Counted from the first letter of the stretch, positions 43,346 to 54,674 are shown. The stretch is 64,000 bases of DNA from Schistocerca nitens (GCF_023898315.1 NC_064616.1:646594974-646658973); one strand, 5' to 3'. Notes: generated by a model not told the origin, from the sequence alone. Translations and numbers: made by a program.

Positions 43346-44466
43346 ACGTTCTAGGCTACACTCAGAGTGTAAAGTAAAGTAAGCATGACCACTATGTACT
43401 AATGCTAAATTTTATAAAACGTAGGATCCGTAGCGGGGTATGGAAAGTAGTATTCAGACAGATCAGCCTATTTAATCTGTGCTGTAAAATTGACGACTGT
43501 CTCTAGCGCATCCAAACCCACGACTAGGAGGCTTCACGGCGATTGAGACGGTGTTACAAAGACTATAATTGCGCACCCACTGCAACTGGTCATACCTCCT
43601 GAGTCTATCAGTGCGGGGACGGGGGATCAAGACAGCTAAGCTGAATGGTATTGTAACCTCTGCCGTTAAGAGATGCATCAGAACTTCCGTACTTTAGCTG
43701 TAAGTCCTCTGAATAAAGTTAAGATAACGACAGTAACGTTTCTGACACAGATTGGTCTCAGATTTAGCCGGACACTACTCAGTGTATGTTACAAACGGAT
43801 CCGTTTCATTTTCGTGCCAGTCTGCACCAGCCCATCGTAAACAGGGCTGAAGACGCCAAAAACTAAATCCTCGTTTAACTGCCTGTTAAGAAACACGAAA
43901 CTTTTTTTATCATCATCATCATCATCATCCATTCTCTTGCCTAAAATAAACGGTGCCCCCTTATTCATTTCGTTTCGTTTTATAACAGAACCTCTGTAAT
44001 ACCATACACTGTGGCACGAACAATGTTAGCCATATTTTACTCTGGAGAGATGCGTGACAGGCAAATTGGGGATATGTACTATGACAGTTGCATCATAGAT
44101 ATCATCCGAAACCGGAGCCGGGAGTAAAGAAGTGGCGACTTTGTGGGAAACGTGGAGCGCGCAATCAGCTAAAAGGAGAGGTTGGTGCTCACAACAGAAA
44201 GAGTACCGCCGTTGGACACGGGTACTTGGTTTGTAGCAGACACGGTCACCAGTGCCTGACTGCCCCGCTGAGCCAGATTGCTGTTTCTCACCCCCCCCCC
44301 CCCCTTTCCCACCTCTCTCTCCCTCCCGTCACTTGTCACACTACCGCTTACCACGTCCATTATTTTTTCGTTTTTAACGTTTCAAACGTTGAAAGCGACT
44401 TTTGGTGAATGATAAAAAACTAGTTTACGTCTGGTATTGTGTAGAGTATAATATGTAAAAAGTGAT
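43346..44466. other. No gene; small simple repeats
   Basis: (ATC)n at about 43911-43929 and a C run at 44291-44304. No signature in the open frames. Confidence 0.4.
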
Positions 44467-44468
44467 TA

Positions 44469-45131
44469 AAAAGTTTCCGTTTGAGGGCTTTGCTGCATCG
44501 CATATGCAACGTAGCGCAAGTCCTATGTGGGTATATAAGCATCGACATGTCGGCAAGGGATTAGTTTGGCATTAGTGCTTTTTCGACCTGCATGCAATAA
44601 CTGCGGAAAAGTGAAGTATGGCTACCTTATTCCGAAACGCATCCAAACAGGACCAACGTGCTGGTATTCTTTCCTTGCCTGCCGAAGGACGAACACAGTT
44701 AGACATCCATTGCAAAATTAAGAATGTGTATGGGACAGCATGTCTTTCGAAAACCACCGTTGTGGAATGATGCGCCAAGTTCCGTGCTGGTCGCCGTTCG
44801 ACACAAGACGCCGGTCGATCTGGGAGGCCAGTCTCAACAATTACGTACAAGTGGGAGACACTCGAGCATCCGCCCTATAATCCTGATCTCCCCCCATGCG
44901 ATTATCATGCCTTCGGTCCCTTAAAAAAGGTCTTGAAGGGTCGACGAATCAGTCAGTCGAGGATGTGCTGCAGACAGTTGCGGACTTCCTCGCGCAGCAG
45001 GACACGGTGTTTTGCCAAACGGTTATCTTTAACCTGGGGCGTCAGTGGGATGGTTGCCTTATGCTCACGCGGCGATTTCGCCTGATTGGCCTACCGATGC
45101 TAGTTTGTATGGCCTCCGAACGGAAAGTTTT
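44469..45131 (+). mobile_element. Mariner-like element with catalytic core deleted
   Basis: Ends read AAAAGTTTCCGTTTGAGGG on the left and AAAACTTTCCGTTCGGAGG on the right (inward), with TA at 44467-44468 and 45132-45133. The interior starts MATLFRNASKQDQRAGILS (44618) and reads a transposase N terminus to GRPVSTITYK. It then jumps directly to LEHPPYNPDLPPCDYHAFGP, the third Asp region, omitting the segment with the first two Asp. One stop also lies in the N-terminal part. It could only move with help from a related transposase. Confidence 0.85.
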
Positions 45132-45153
45132 TAATTATATATATGTAATGTTT

Positions 45154-45156
<3 letters not shown>

Positions 45157-45209
<53 letters not shown>
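45157..45209. repeat. (TG)n microsatellite
   Basis: About 25 TG units. Confidence 0.97.
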
Positions 45210-45212
<3 letters not shown>

Positions 45213-45261
45213 GAGTCACACAGTCCTCTCTCGTCTAGAAGCCGCTCCAATACATATGAAA

Positions 45262-45530
45262 AACTAAGCGCTTGTTAGTACAGTGGTTGTTACGCAACGC
45301 TATGCCATCCTGTTTCTTCACGACTCTAGTATTGTGTGGCAATGCGCACAATACACTTTCCATGTTTTCGTTTGTCATAATTCCACTAAGTCGCTTAAGG
45401 CGAATTCCAGGATCATTCCTTTCAAAGGCCAAAACCCATTTCTTTTCCTCTCCTTCTCCAATCCGAGCTTTTCCTACTTCTGTAAGAACCTCGTCTTCGA
45501 AGAGTTGTTACATCCTGCTCTTCCTTTACT
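45262..45530 (+). repeat. SINE-D relic
   Basis: A head-like TTAGTACAGTGGTTGTTACG and the tail words GTCGCTTAAGGCGAATTCCA, CATTCCTTTCAAAGGCC, CCAATCCGAGCTTTTCCT and GTTACATCCT, with about 100 bp of other sequence between them. Confidence 0.6.
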
Positions 45531-45879
45531 TTTCAGAACTCTCTGCCTTCGATATGGGTCCGTATGAACTTCTGTAGTATGCAGTCTCGCACTGGCGCGG
45601 CATGTGTGTCATGAGTTTCCATGTTGTCTCTTTTACAATGTAGTCGCCAGACACAAACTTTATCGTACATCTCCAGGATCCCTTAACTTGGATGTGTATT
45701 GTTTATTGCTGTGACCTTCAGTCCGATGAGTGCTTTGATGCAGTTCTCCAAGCTCCTGGGTATGTGCTACCAACAAATATATTCTTTTACTCCTGTTGTG
45801 TCAAACAAATATTTGTGTGGCGAGTTTTTCACGAGATACAAACGTCAATGTGTCATTAAGAACTGGACAACAGCCCAGA

Positions 45880-46007
45880 CCCTTAGCGACTGGAGTGGGA
45901 AAGGACGGAAGTGGCTTTGGTACACGAAGTATTCACCACACATCAAATGTGGTTTGCTGAGTGTAGATGTAAGATCAGAGGATGACGAACGAATTGTCGG
46001 TCGGCAT
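45880..46007. repeat. 128-bp direct repeat, copy 1
   Basis: Nearly identical to 46821-46948. It starts CCCTTAGCGACTGGAGTGGG, contains the CR1-like LINE 3' end (TGAGTGTAGATGTAAG) and continues into the non-LINE flank ATCAGAGGATGACGAACGAA. Confidence 0.92.
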
Positions 46008-46255
46008 GATGACAGGGAAGCAGGCCGACGTGTTTGGGGGGAACCAGCAGGGATCCTACGACTCTCCTGCAAATTCCTAAACAATGATTTCAGAAGGGAA
46101 TACTCAACTGCATGCGTGATCTCAATGGCCCCACGCGAGAGGACGGACATATTGTTCATTCGGTCGAACGCAGTCGTACAGCACGTCGTGTACCTTCAGA
46201 CATGAAATGGGCGTGTTTACAGCAATAGAGGTATTCACACGGACAGCCAATGACG
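45985..46255 (+). pseudogene. Tc1-like transposase fragment
   Basis: Plus-strand words RRVWGEPAGILRLSC, VISMAPRERTDILF and a following ACGCACACG-like segment resemble the helix-turn-helix to linker part of Tc1 relatives of element 1. No catalytic residues are present. The match is from memory of related elements and is weak. Confidence 0.4.
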
Positions 46256-46289
46256 TCTTAAGTGTATAGTATGATTACATGATCGCAGA

Positions 46290-46920
46290 ACAATCACTGG
46301 AAGCCGTCACATCCATTAAATAGCTGGGAGTACGCGTATGGAGTGATTTAAAATGGAACCATGACATAAAACTAATCGCAGGTGAGGTAGATACCAGACA
46401 GATTCATTGGAAGAATCTTCAGGAAGTGTAGTTCACACACAGAGAAGTTAGGTTATTAAAACCTTAGTCAGACCAATATTTGAATACTGCTCGTCAGTCT
46501 GGGATCCGTACCAAATATGATTGCTAGATTAAAAAGAGAAGATACAAAGAAGAGCAGCACGTTTCGTTATAGATTCATTTAATAAGGGCGAAAGCGTTAC
46601 GGAGATGGTCAGCCAACTCCAGTTGCAGACGCTGCAAGAGAGGAGTTCTCCATCACGATGTTGTTTTCTGTTAAAGTTCCGAAAGCATACGTTCCTAAAA
46701 GAGTCAACCAATGTATAGCTTCCTCTTACGTGCCCGTATATCTCGCGAAAAGAAAATGAAGGTAAAATTTGAGAGACATGAGCTCATCGGAGGCTTACGA
46801 ATAATCGTTCTTCCCGCGGACCCTTGGCGACTGGAGTGGGAAACGATGGAAGTGGCTGTGGTACACAAAGTATTCACCACACATCAAATGTGGATTGCTG
46901 AGTGTAGATGTAAGATCAGA
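46290..46920 (+). pseudogene. CR1-like LINE 3' fragment
   Basis: Starts near SLEAVTSIK*LGVRVWSDLKW, then RQIHWKNLQEV, LVRPIFEYCSSVWDPYQI, QRRAARFVIDSF and VTEMVSQLQLQTLQERSS, followed by the 3' part with TTCACCACACATCAAATGTG and the GAGTGTAGATGTAAG end. It matches the C-terminal third of the copies at 1338 and 53386. Stops are present. Confidence 0.85.
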
Positions 46921-46948
46921 GGATGACGAACGAATTTTCGGTCGGCAT
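46821..46948. repeat. 128-bp direct repeat, copy 2
   Basis: Pairs with 45880-46007 at an offset of 941 bp. It covers the LINE 3' end and 3' flank. Confidence 0.92.
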
Positions 46949-47174
46949 CACAAGGTCGCTTGAGGCTGATCACTTACTTGATTTTTTAGGTCTGTACAGG
47001 GGAAGCAAAAGCAAAAACTCATCTTATCAAGCATTAGGTCAGTTACGAAAAGAAATAAACTGAAAAAAAATTGTGGTGAGGTGTAACGTTTAATAGTTGG
47101 TTGTAGCTAGGTCGCGGAGTTGTATCATATTAGACTTCTTCAAAGTGATTTCATTCCGAAAGTATTCATCTGAA

Positions 47175-47395
47175 TTCGGGATCTAGAATTATATGAAAGC
47201 GAAACGTGGACGATAAACAGTGCAGACAATAAAAGAAGCTTCTGAAATAATGTGCTACAGAATAATGCTGGTGATAGAGGTAAAGGTAGTATAACTAAGG
47301 AAAAGGTAATGATTCGAGTCGAGGAGAGAATAAATTTATGGCACAACCTGACTAACAGAAGGTATAGGATACATCTTGAGGCATACTACTTCTAA
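47175..47395 (+). pseudogene. LINE C-terminal fragment of a different clade
   Basis: ILELYESETWTINSADNK is the Y-x-x-E-T-W-T motif found just after the reverse transcriptase in several insect LINEs. It is followed by a VMIRVEERINLWHNL..RRYRIHLEA block resembling the usual VLRRVNEER...RR..WIGHILRH ending. Clade not determined. One frameshift in the middle. Confidence 0.5.
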
Positions 47396-48154
47396 TTAGG
47401 TACTGTAGTACGTTTGCTTTTCTTGTATCCGTATTTGTGAGCTGTCACTGTTGAAAATATCTGATCATTTCTTTTCGTGCACGTCTCTTTTACTGGAAGA
47501 CAGTTACTGTCCTTTCGTGCTGCTTACTTTCTTTTCACTTAGCCATTTTCCGCGTACGCTTCTAAGCCACATAGATCTCTATCACTTCGCCTCTGCATCA
47601 CGCACAATTTTGTGCGTGTGCTTTCTCCGTTGCTGTGTAGCAAATATTGGGTGCACTTGGTGGTATTCTGGGCGACTAGCGGACGCCACGGCTGCGTGAA
47701 ATCAGCCGTGCTGTGGACAGCTGGCGGGTGCTTACATTGCACGAGCTGCGAGCCTGCCAATGTTTTTCTTCGCTTGGAACGGCCATGCAGAGGTCGAGAC
47801 GCAAGGCCTGTTCCAACACTTTTTGGAACCTTGCCGCAATGTCTTCCTAAACCTCCAAACCGCAGTGACATTATTTGTTAGCTCACTACAGAGTCTTAAA
47901 CCTTTCTATTTTGCCGGGCTGGTACGTCGTCCTTGTTAACACGAACGTACGATAACGGAAACATTACACATTTAGGCCCCGATGTTGATGTCGGTGCGGA
48001 ATGTAATTTGCGTGTCTCTCTCGTCTGCATTTTATCTTTTAATATCGGTAATGTTTTCTACTCATATTGCATTCTCTTAACGGCAACTGTGCAGTAGATA
48101 CTGCCACAGTGGCCCGCCAGATGTATGTACTAGATATATAGAAAATATGGAACA
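47396..48154. other. No recognisable feature
   Basis: Open frames on both strands lack signatures. A local GC-rich patch lies at 47660-47830. Confidence 0.35.
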
Positions 48155-48156
48155 TA

Positions 48157-49565
48157 CACTACTGGCCATTAAAATTGCTACACAAAGAAGAAATGCAGAT
48201 GATAAACGGGTATTCATTGGACAAATATATTATATTAGAACTGACATGTGATTACATTTTCACGCTATTTGGGTGCATAGATCCTGAGAAATGAGTACCC
48301 AGAACAATCACCTCTAGCCGTAATAACGGCCTTGGTACGCCCGGGCATTGAGTCAAACAGAGCTTGGATGTGGCGTGTATAGGTACAGCTGCCCATGCAG
48401 CTTCAACACGATACCACAGTTCATTAAGAGTAGTGACTGGCGTATTGTGACGAGTCAGTTGCTCGGCCACCATTGACCAGACGTTTTCAATTGGTGAGAG
48501 ATCTGGAGACTGTGCTGGCCAGGGCAGCCTTCGAACATTTTCTGTATCCAGAAAGGCCCGTACAGGACCTGCAACACGCAATCGTGCATTATCCTGCTGA
48601 AATGTAGGGTTTCGCAGGGATCGAATGAAGGGTAGAGCCACGGGTCGTAACACATCTGAAATGAAACGTCCACTGTTCAAAGGGCCGTCAATGCGAACAA
48701 GAGGTGACCGAGACGTGTAACCAATGGCACCCCATACCATCACGCCGGGTGATACGCCAGTACGGCGTGACGAATACACGCTTCCAGTGTGCGTTCACCG
48801 CGATGTCGCCAAACACGGATGAGACCATCATGACGCTGTAAACAGAACCTGGATTCATTCGAAAAAATGACGTTTTGCCATTCGTGCACCCAGGTTCGTC
48901 GTTAAGTACACCATCGCAGGCGCTCCTGTCTGTGATGCAGCGTCAAGGGTAACCGCAGCCATGGTCTCCGAGCTGACAGTCCATGCTGCTCCAAACGTTG
49001 TCGAACTGTTCGTACAGATGGTTGTTGTCTTGTAAACGTCCCCCATCTATTGACTCAGGTATCGAGACGTGGATGCACGATCCGTTACAGCCATGCAGAT
49101 AAGACGCCTGTCATCTCGACTGCTAGTGACACGAGGCCGTTGGGATCCAGCACGGCGTTCCGTATTACCATCCTGAACCCACCGATACCATATTCTGCTA
49201 ACAGTCAGTGGATCTTGACCAACGCGAGCAGCAATGTCGCGATACGATAAACCGCAATCGCTATAGGCTACAATCCTACCTTTATCAAAGTTGGAAACGT
49301 GATGGTACGCATTTCTCCTCCTTACACGAAGCATCGCAACAACGTTTCACCCGGCAACGCCGGTCAACTGCTGTTTGTGTATGAGAAATCGGTTGGAAAC
49401 TTTCCTCATGTCAGCACGTTGTAGGTGTCGCCACCGGCGCCAAACTTGTGTGAATGCTCTGAAAAGTTAATCATTTGCATATCACAGCATCTTCTTCCTG
49501 TCGGTTAAATTTCGCGTCTGTAGCACGTCATCTTCGTGGTGTAGCAATTTTAATGGCCAGTAGTG
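48157..49565 (-). mobile_element. Tc1-like element 1, second copy (uninterrupted)
   Basis: Inverted repeats read CACTACTGGCCATTAAAATT at both ends, with TA at 48155-48156 and 49566-49567. It is the same family as 7742-10558 but has no nested element, so it serves as the reference for the empty site. Confidence 0.95.
48270..49334 (-). pseudogene. Tc1-like transposase (DD34E), frameshifted
   Basis: ATG at 49334 starts MLRVRRRNAYHHVSNFDKGR, then GLSYRDIAARVGQDPLTVSR. At the place where the 7.9-kb copy has a stop, this one keeps Arg (STSRYLSQ). The frame is lost around 49047, changes again before PGVMVWGAIGYTSRSPL at 48735, and once more near 48370 after AAWAAVPIHA. Catalytic motifs FQQDNARL and SPDLSPIENVW remain, 34 residues apart. 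The normal stop is also altered. Inactive. Confidence 0.92.
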
Positions 49566-50457
49566 TATATACATAAAAGTTATGAAGAAAATCAGTACAC
49601 CTGGAAAGACGACGTCGATTTTGATCCGATAACGGCATATCCTACCTGGGGGATAGTAAATGTTCTGACAATGGTTTCGACGTCGTCCGCTAACAGATAG
49701 CGTAGTGGCGTGGCTACCAGACCGCCATTTGTCTCTACCTTCTAATAGGGAATGCTTACAGCCAGAGGGCTCAGAGTGGTCCAGACGTGTGAAGCAAGCA
49801 ACCAACCAACCATGGCACGGAGATGCACTCCTGCTTCCTGCAACCAACTGAGCCAGTTTGAAAGGCGTCAAATTGATCTTCAGAGTGGCAGGACAGAAAA
49901 AGGGGGTTTGTGAGCCCAGACATGTCAATAAGAACTGTTACGATCCGGTTATTAGCTGTGAAACTACAGGCACGCACACCTCTAGAACGCCTTCCACTCA
50001 CGCCATAGTAACGACGTTGCACCGCTCGACTAGTGCCGTCAGAGGATCACTTGGAAGATGGGATGGCGCGCTGTGGTCTTCAGCGATGAAAGCACATTTT
50101 TCCTGCACGCAAGTGATGATCGTTTGCTCGTACGACGTACACCTGTTGAGCGCTGCCTCGTCGAGTGCATTCGTCAAAGACTCGCTAGTCCTACCCCAGT
50201 TCTTATGGTCTGCGCTGCGATAAGTTACAGCTCTCTTATGCGCCGTATGTTATTAGACCTGTTCTTTTTCCGTTCTTGCAAAAGGAAGGTGATGTGTTGT
50301 TCCAACAGGATAATGCTCGCCCACCCTCTGCCCGTGAAGCTCAAAGTGCTCTGCAAGATGTGCAGCAATTTCACTGGACAGTACGATCCCCAGATTTGCC
50401 TCCAGTCGCGCACGTGTGGAATATGATGGGAGGAGAAGTGACTCGTGCGACTCGTCA

Positions 50458-50659
50458 GCGCCGGCCGCGGTGGCCGAGCGGTTCTAGGCGCTTCAGTCCG
50501 GAACCGCGCGACTGCTACGGTCGCAGGTTCGAATATTGCCTCGGGCATGGATGTGTATGATGTCCTTAGGTTAGTTAGGTTTAAGTAGTTCTAAGTTCTA
50601 GGGGACTGATGACCTTAGTTGTTAAGTCCCATAGTGCTCAGAGCCATTTGAACCATTTT
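50458..50659 (+). repeat. SINE-A copy inside the transposase relic
   Basis: Flanked by GACTCGTCA (50449-50457 and 50660-50668). Confidence 0.94.
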
Positions 50660-50771
50660 GACTCGTCAACCAACAACTCTTACTACGGAACTAGGTGAAG
50701 AGGTCTAGCAGGAGTAGCATAACATATTGCAGGGCAGAAATCTTTATCTGTACGATCGACTGGATGCCAGA

Positions 50772-50968
50772 AATGGTTGAAATGGCTCTGAGCACTATGC
50801 GACTTAACGTCTGAGGTCATCAGTCGCCTAGAACTTAGAACTAATTAAACCTAACCAACCTAAGGACATCACACACATCCATGCCCGAGGCAGGATTCGA
50901 ACCTGCGACCGCAGCGGTCGCTCGGCTCCAGACTGTAGAGCCTAGAACTGCACTGCCACTCCGGTCGG
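50772..50968 (-). repeat. SINE-A copy inside the same relic, opposite orientation
   Basis: Flanked by GGATGCCAGA (50762-50771 and 50971-50980), possibly extended to CTGGATGCCAGA. It lies only 112 bp from the previous SINE. Confidence 0.94.
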
Positions 50969-51258
50969 CTGGATGCCAGAGTCAGCGGCTGCATTGCCGC
51001 CTGTGGAGGGTACAACACGTAGTAATATGGGTGTTTCAGAATGAGTCGATACATGGTACCTCAGAACCGTTTGTGGAATCGATCTCTAAATGTAATTAGT
51101 TCAACTACGCCATATCCACTGTTGCAACAATAAATCTAGAGTGAATTGGAAACCTCTAAAAGGATATACTATTTCTTTCCGGCGGTATACATATGCGTCC
51201 AGAGCTTTTTTTTTTTTTTTTTAGCATGCACCCACGAATCAATTTTCGTGGCAAATTA

Positions 51259-51350
51259 AAACTGTGTTCCGGTCTGGGACTCAAACCCAGATGTTAGCAG
51301 TTCGTGGGGAACCCGCGTACCAACCGAACCCTCTGAACACTCATCACTGC
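51259..51350 (+). repeat. tRNA-like repeat fragment
   Basis: AACTGTGTTCCGGTCTGGGA, CTCAAACCCAGATG and GAACCCGCGTACCAACC resemble an antisense tRNA-like block, related to those at 6914 and 36830. Confidence 0.45.
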
Positions 51351-51482
51351 TCGATTCAATCGTTCACCCTGCCAGCACTTCTGATTCATTTCCGCAAACG
51401 CAACGGCCGTTCTACAGCATCTGAAAGAGTTAGAGAGGGATACTGCCGGGCTGTGGAGTGTGCTTGGATGATAATCACCGAG

Positions 51483-51600
51483 TCAGGTGGCGCTGTGATT
51501 AAAGTAATGGACTCGGATTCGGGAGGACCGCACGTAAAATACCTGTCCAACTATCCATATTTAGGTTTTCCGCAGTTTTACACAAACTAGTGCGCAGTCT
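51483..51600 (+). repeat. SINE-D fragment
   Basis: AGGTGGCGCTGTGATTAAAG, ATGGACTCGGATTCGGGAGG and ATCCATATTTAGGTTTTCCG match the head and early body of SINE-D. Confidence 0.6.
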
Positions 51601-51734
51601 CTAATGATAGTTTTCATCGGCTGACGTAAAGCCGAAATTTCGCCCCTTTTTACTTTTAGCGGTACCTATTTACACACTTCACAACTCTATAATGTGAAAC
51701 TGTTGAGGCTTTCGCGGCCACTTGTTGTGTTGCC

Positions 51735-51921
51735 TGCTGGCACTCGTCTCGGGATTTTTGGCTGACCATCGTTCAGTGGTTTTTCTAACGTCAGGCTAGC
51801 ACTGTTGACGATTCACCCTTCTCCTCCACCAGCAATGGAGGATGAATATTTGGCACTGCTGGCGGAGCGATAGCAAAACCACTGAAAGATGGTGAGCCGA
51901 AAATCCCGAGAAGAGCGCCAA
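51735..51921. repeat. Short foldback element
   Basis: The left arm TGGCACTCGTCTCGGGATTT, TTGGCTGACCATCGTTCAGT, GGTTTT is mirrored at 51874-51921 (AAAACCACTGAAAGATGG, then GAGCCGAAAATCCCGAGAAG). The spacer of about 90 bp itself contains a GCACTG/CAGCAATGG-type partial inversion. Confidence 0.8.
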
Positions 51922-53385
51922 CATGTTATCTAGATGATGATTTACATTTATTATACCGTTTTTCAGTGCAGTTTGTTTCTATGCGATCGATATGTTTAGC
52001 TCATTTATTGTTATATTGTGCTGAGCTGCCAGTGAGGAGTCCTTTCCCGATCCCTTAGGTGGACGCCCGCGGTAACTAGGGACAAGGTGGCTACACCAAC
52101 TCAGACAAGGACTCCTTCCCGCGCTTCTCGGAAATTCACCATTAATTCATCTATGTAAATGTATAATGCTGGCGAGAAAGTTGCCCCCCCCCCCCCTGTG
52201 AATGTATGGCAAGAAGATCTACACTGATAGTAGTACATTGCCGAGAAAAGGGCAACTACTTTTGGTAACAACGGAAGTCCTTAGTGACTGAGGCCACTGA
52301 TAGTACACAAAGCACAGCACAACTTCAGTCTTGCTATTTGTCTGATACAACATCACAGATTGTGTGCAGACACATTGACATGCAGAGTGAAGCCACGATG
52401 GAACTTTAGAAGAATGTCATCTTCCTTTCTTACCATTGGAAAATATTCCGCGACAGATATAGGAAATATCGGAAAAGAAATTACTTATTTTCAGTTTCTG
52501 TGTATGCAAGAATTTCTTATTTGCATGTCGTAACACGCGCAGTGTATTTTTACACAGTCACCCCATATAGCAGCGAGAGGGGCGAAGCGAGAGGCGGTCG
52601 GTCCAGTTGTTTGCCTTGCAGAGCGGGCAGAACCACCGACTTCTTTGAAATTCATATCGCCGAGACCCGCTGTTCAAAGGCGTGGGGACAAGTTGAAGCT
52701 CCTGCTTGCATATTCCTGCGCGCCTCGCCTGTCTCCTATGAAAGGGCCGCTACTATGTACACGTCAAAGGCGACGGCAAACTTGTAGCAAGTGTTCCCAG
52801 GACAGCAACTAAGCCTGTAACTGACGTTACTAAGAGACACTTAACTTACAGAAGACTCAAATTACGTTTTCAATGCGTAGTTATAGTGAAAAAGTAAATC
52901 TTCGTGATACTACACAAGCTTTAGTGCAACCACGAGGAGCCCGTGCCGAGTAATGGATATCCGTTGTTAACTAGGAGGAGGTGATTGCTGATCTGCCTCA
53001 GTATGAATTCAACTATGATATCCACGTTTATTAATGACATGTGAGAGTTGCTTAGCACGGTGTGACGTCTATTGTTCATTCCTGACAGGGCATTTAAAAA
53101 TCTACAAGCTAACGAAAATACTGCTATTCTATAGTGCTTTAATAGATGTGGTCGTAATAGACATACCAATTCCAAATTTTCCTCCGACATAAGAAACTGC
53201 TCACCCAGTCCGTTATAAGATCTACAGTGTAATATTCACTAACAGAGAAAGTGATGCACCCAGAAAAGGAGGAGGGAACGAAATGAAACTTCACGGGTTG
53301 AGAGGGTATGTGATTTTATTTCAGTGATCACAAATTCGAATTAAATTTTTAAAGAAGTTGACAATATGAGCCCGCTTATCAGTAC
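51922..53385. other. No gene; C homopolymer at 52184-52197
   Basis: No signature found in the open frames. Confidence 0.35.
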
Positions 53386-54674
53386 ATCTACATCTACATC
53401 CATACTCCGCAAGCCACCTGACGGTGTGTGGCGGAGGGTACCCTGAGCACCTCTATCGGTTCTCCCTTCTATTCCAGTCTCGTATTGTTCGTGGAAAGAA
53501 GGATTGTTGGTATGCTTCTGTGTGGGCTCTAATCTCTCTGATTGTATCCTCATGGTCTCTTCGCGAGATATACGCAGGAGGGTGCAATATACTGCTGGAC
53601 TCTTCGGTGGAGGTATGTTCTCGAAACTTTAACAAAAGCCCGTACCGAGCTACTGAGCGTCTCTCCTGCAGAGTCTTCCACTGGAGTTTGTCTATCATCT
53701 CCGTAACGCTTTCGCGATTACTAAATGATCCTGTAACAAAGCGCGCTGCTCTCCGTTGGATCTTCTCTATCTCTTCTATCAACCCTATGTGGTACGGATC
53801 CCACACCGCTGAGCAGTATTCAAGCATTGGGCGAACAAGCGTACTGTAACCTACTTCCTTTGTTTTCGGATTGCATTTCCTTAGGATTCTTCCAATGAAT
53901 CTGTCTGGCAACTGCTTTACCGACGATCAACTTTATATGATCATTCCATTTTAAATCACTCCTAATGCGTACTCCCAGATAATTTATGGAATTAACTGCT
54001 TCTAGTTGCTGACCTGCTATTTTGTAGCTAAATGGTAAGGGATCTATCTTTCTATGTATTCGCAGCACATTACACTTGTCTACATTGAGATTCAATTCCC
54101 ATTCCCTGCAACATGCATCAATTCGCTGCAGATCCTCCTGCATTTCAGTACAATTTTCCATTGTTACAACCTCTCGATACACCACAGCATCATCTGCAAA
54201 AAGCCTCAGTGAACTTCCGATGTCATCCACCAGGTCATTTATGTATATTGTGAACAGCAACGGTCCCATGACACTCCCCTGCGGCACACCTGAAATCACT
54301 CTTACTTCGGAAGACTTCTCTCCATTGAGAATGACATGCTGCGTTCTGTTACCTACGAACTCCTCAATCCAATCACACAATTGGTCTGATAGTCCATATG
54401 CTCTTACTTTGTTCATTAAACGACTATGGGGAACTTTATCGAACGCCTTGCGGAAGTCAAGAAACACGGCATCTACCTGTGAACCCGTGTCTATGGCCCT
54501 CTGAGTCTCGTGGACGAATAGCGCGAGCTGGTTTTCACACGACCGTCTTTTTCGAAACCCATGCTGATTCCTACAGAGTAGATTTCTAGTCTCCAGGAAA
54601 AATTCATTATACTCGAACATAATACGTGTTCCAAAATTCTACAACTGATCGACGTTAGAGATATAGGTCTATAG
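53386..54674 (-). pseudogene. CR1-like LINE, 5'-truncated, best-preserved reverse transcriptase
   Basis: Minus strand from 54674: YRPISLTSISCRILEHVLCS, HGFRKRRSCENQLALF, VFLDFRKAFDKVPH, a SGVPQGSVMGPLLFTIYINDL block, LRLFADDAVVYREV (catalytic FADD), WELNLNVDKCNVLR, INYLGVRI and LKWNDHIKL. One small deletion (about 2 bp near 53910) shifts the frame. After it come GRILRKCNPKTKEVGYSTLV, MLEYCSAVWDPYHIG, IQRRAARFVTGSF and the C-terminal WNRRENR, with a stop near 53453. The 3' end carries CATACTCCGCAAGCCACC and a short (TACATC)n tail at 53387-53403. The 5' part (endonuclease) is absent. Apart from the frameshift the palm domain looks intact, so it is younger than the other copies here. Confidence 0.93.

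Larger units (their letters stand above)
49812..51030 (+). pseudogene. Tc1-like transposase relic (DD32E group) split by two SINEs
   Basis: ATG at 49812 begins MARRCTPASCNQLSQFERRQ (helix-turn-helix start). The linker is partly deleted. Then come WRAVVFSDESTFFLHASDDR (first Asp), a diverged PTPVLMVCAAISY, VLFQQDNARPPSA (second Asp) and SPDLPPVAHVWN, where the catalytic Glu is Ala. I count 32 residues from the second Asp to that position. The frame continues on both sides of the SINEs at 50458 and 50772, ending RVSGCIAACGGYNT near 51015. Inactive. Confidence 0.85.

Noticed and set aside
45699-46205. 168-codon plus-strand open frame as a host gene
   Set aside because: It spans a LINE 3' end and a Tc1-like fragment, so it is a chance fusion across repeats.
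54076-54504. 142-codon plus-strand open frame, and a 141-codon one at 53424-53849
   Set aside because: Both are antisense to the best-preserved CR1-like reverse transcriptase.
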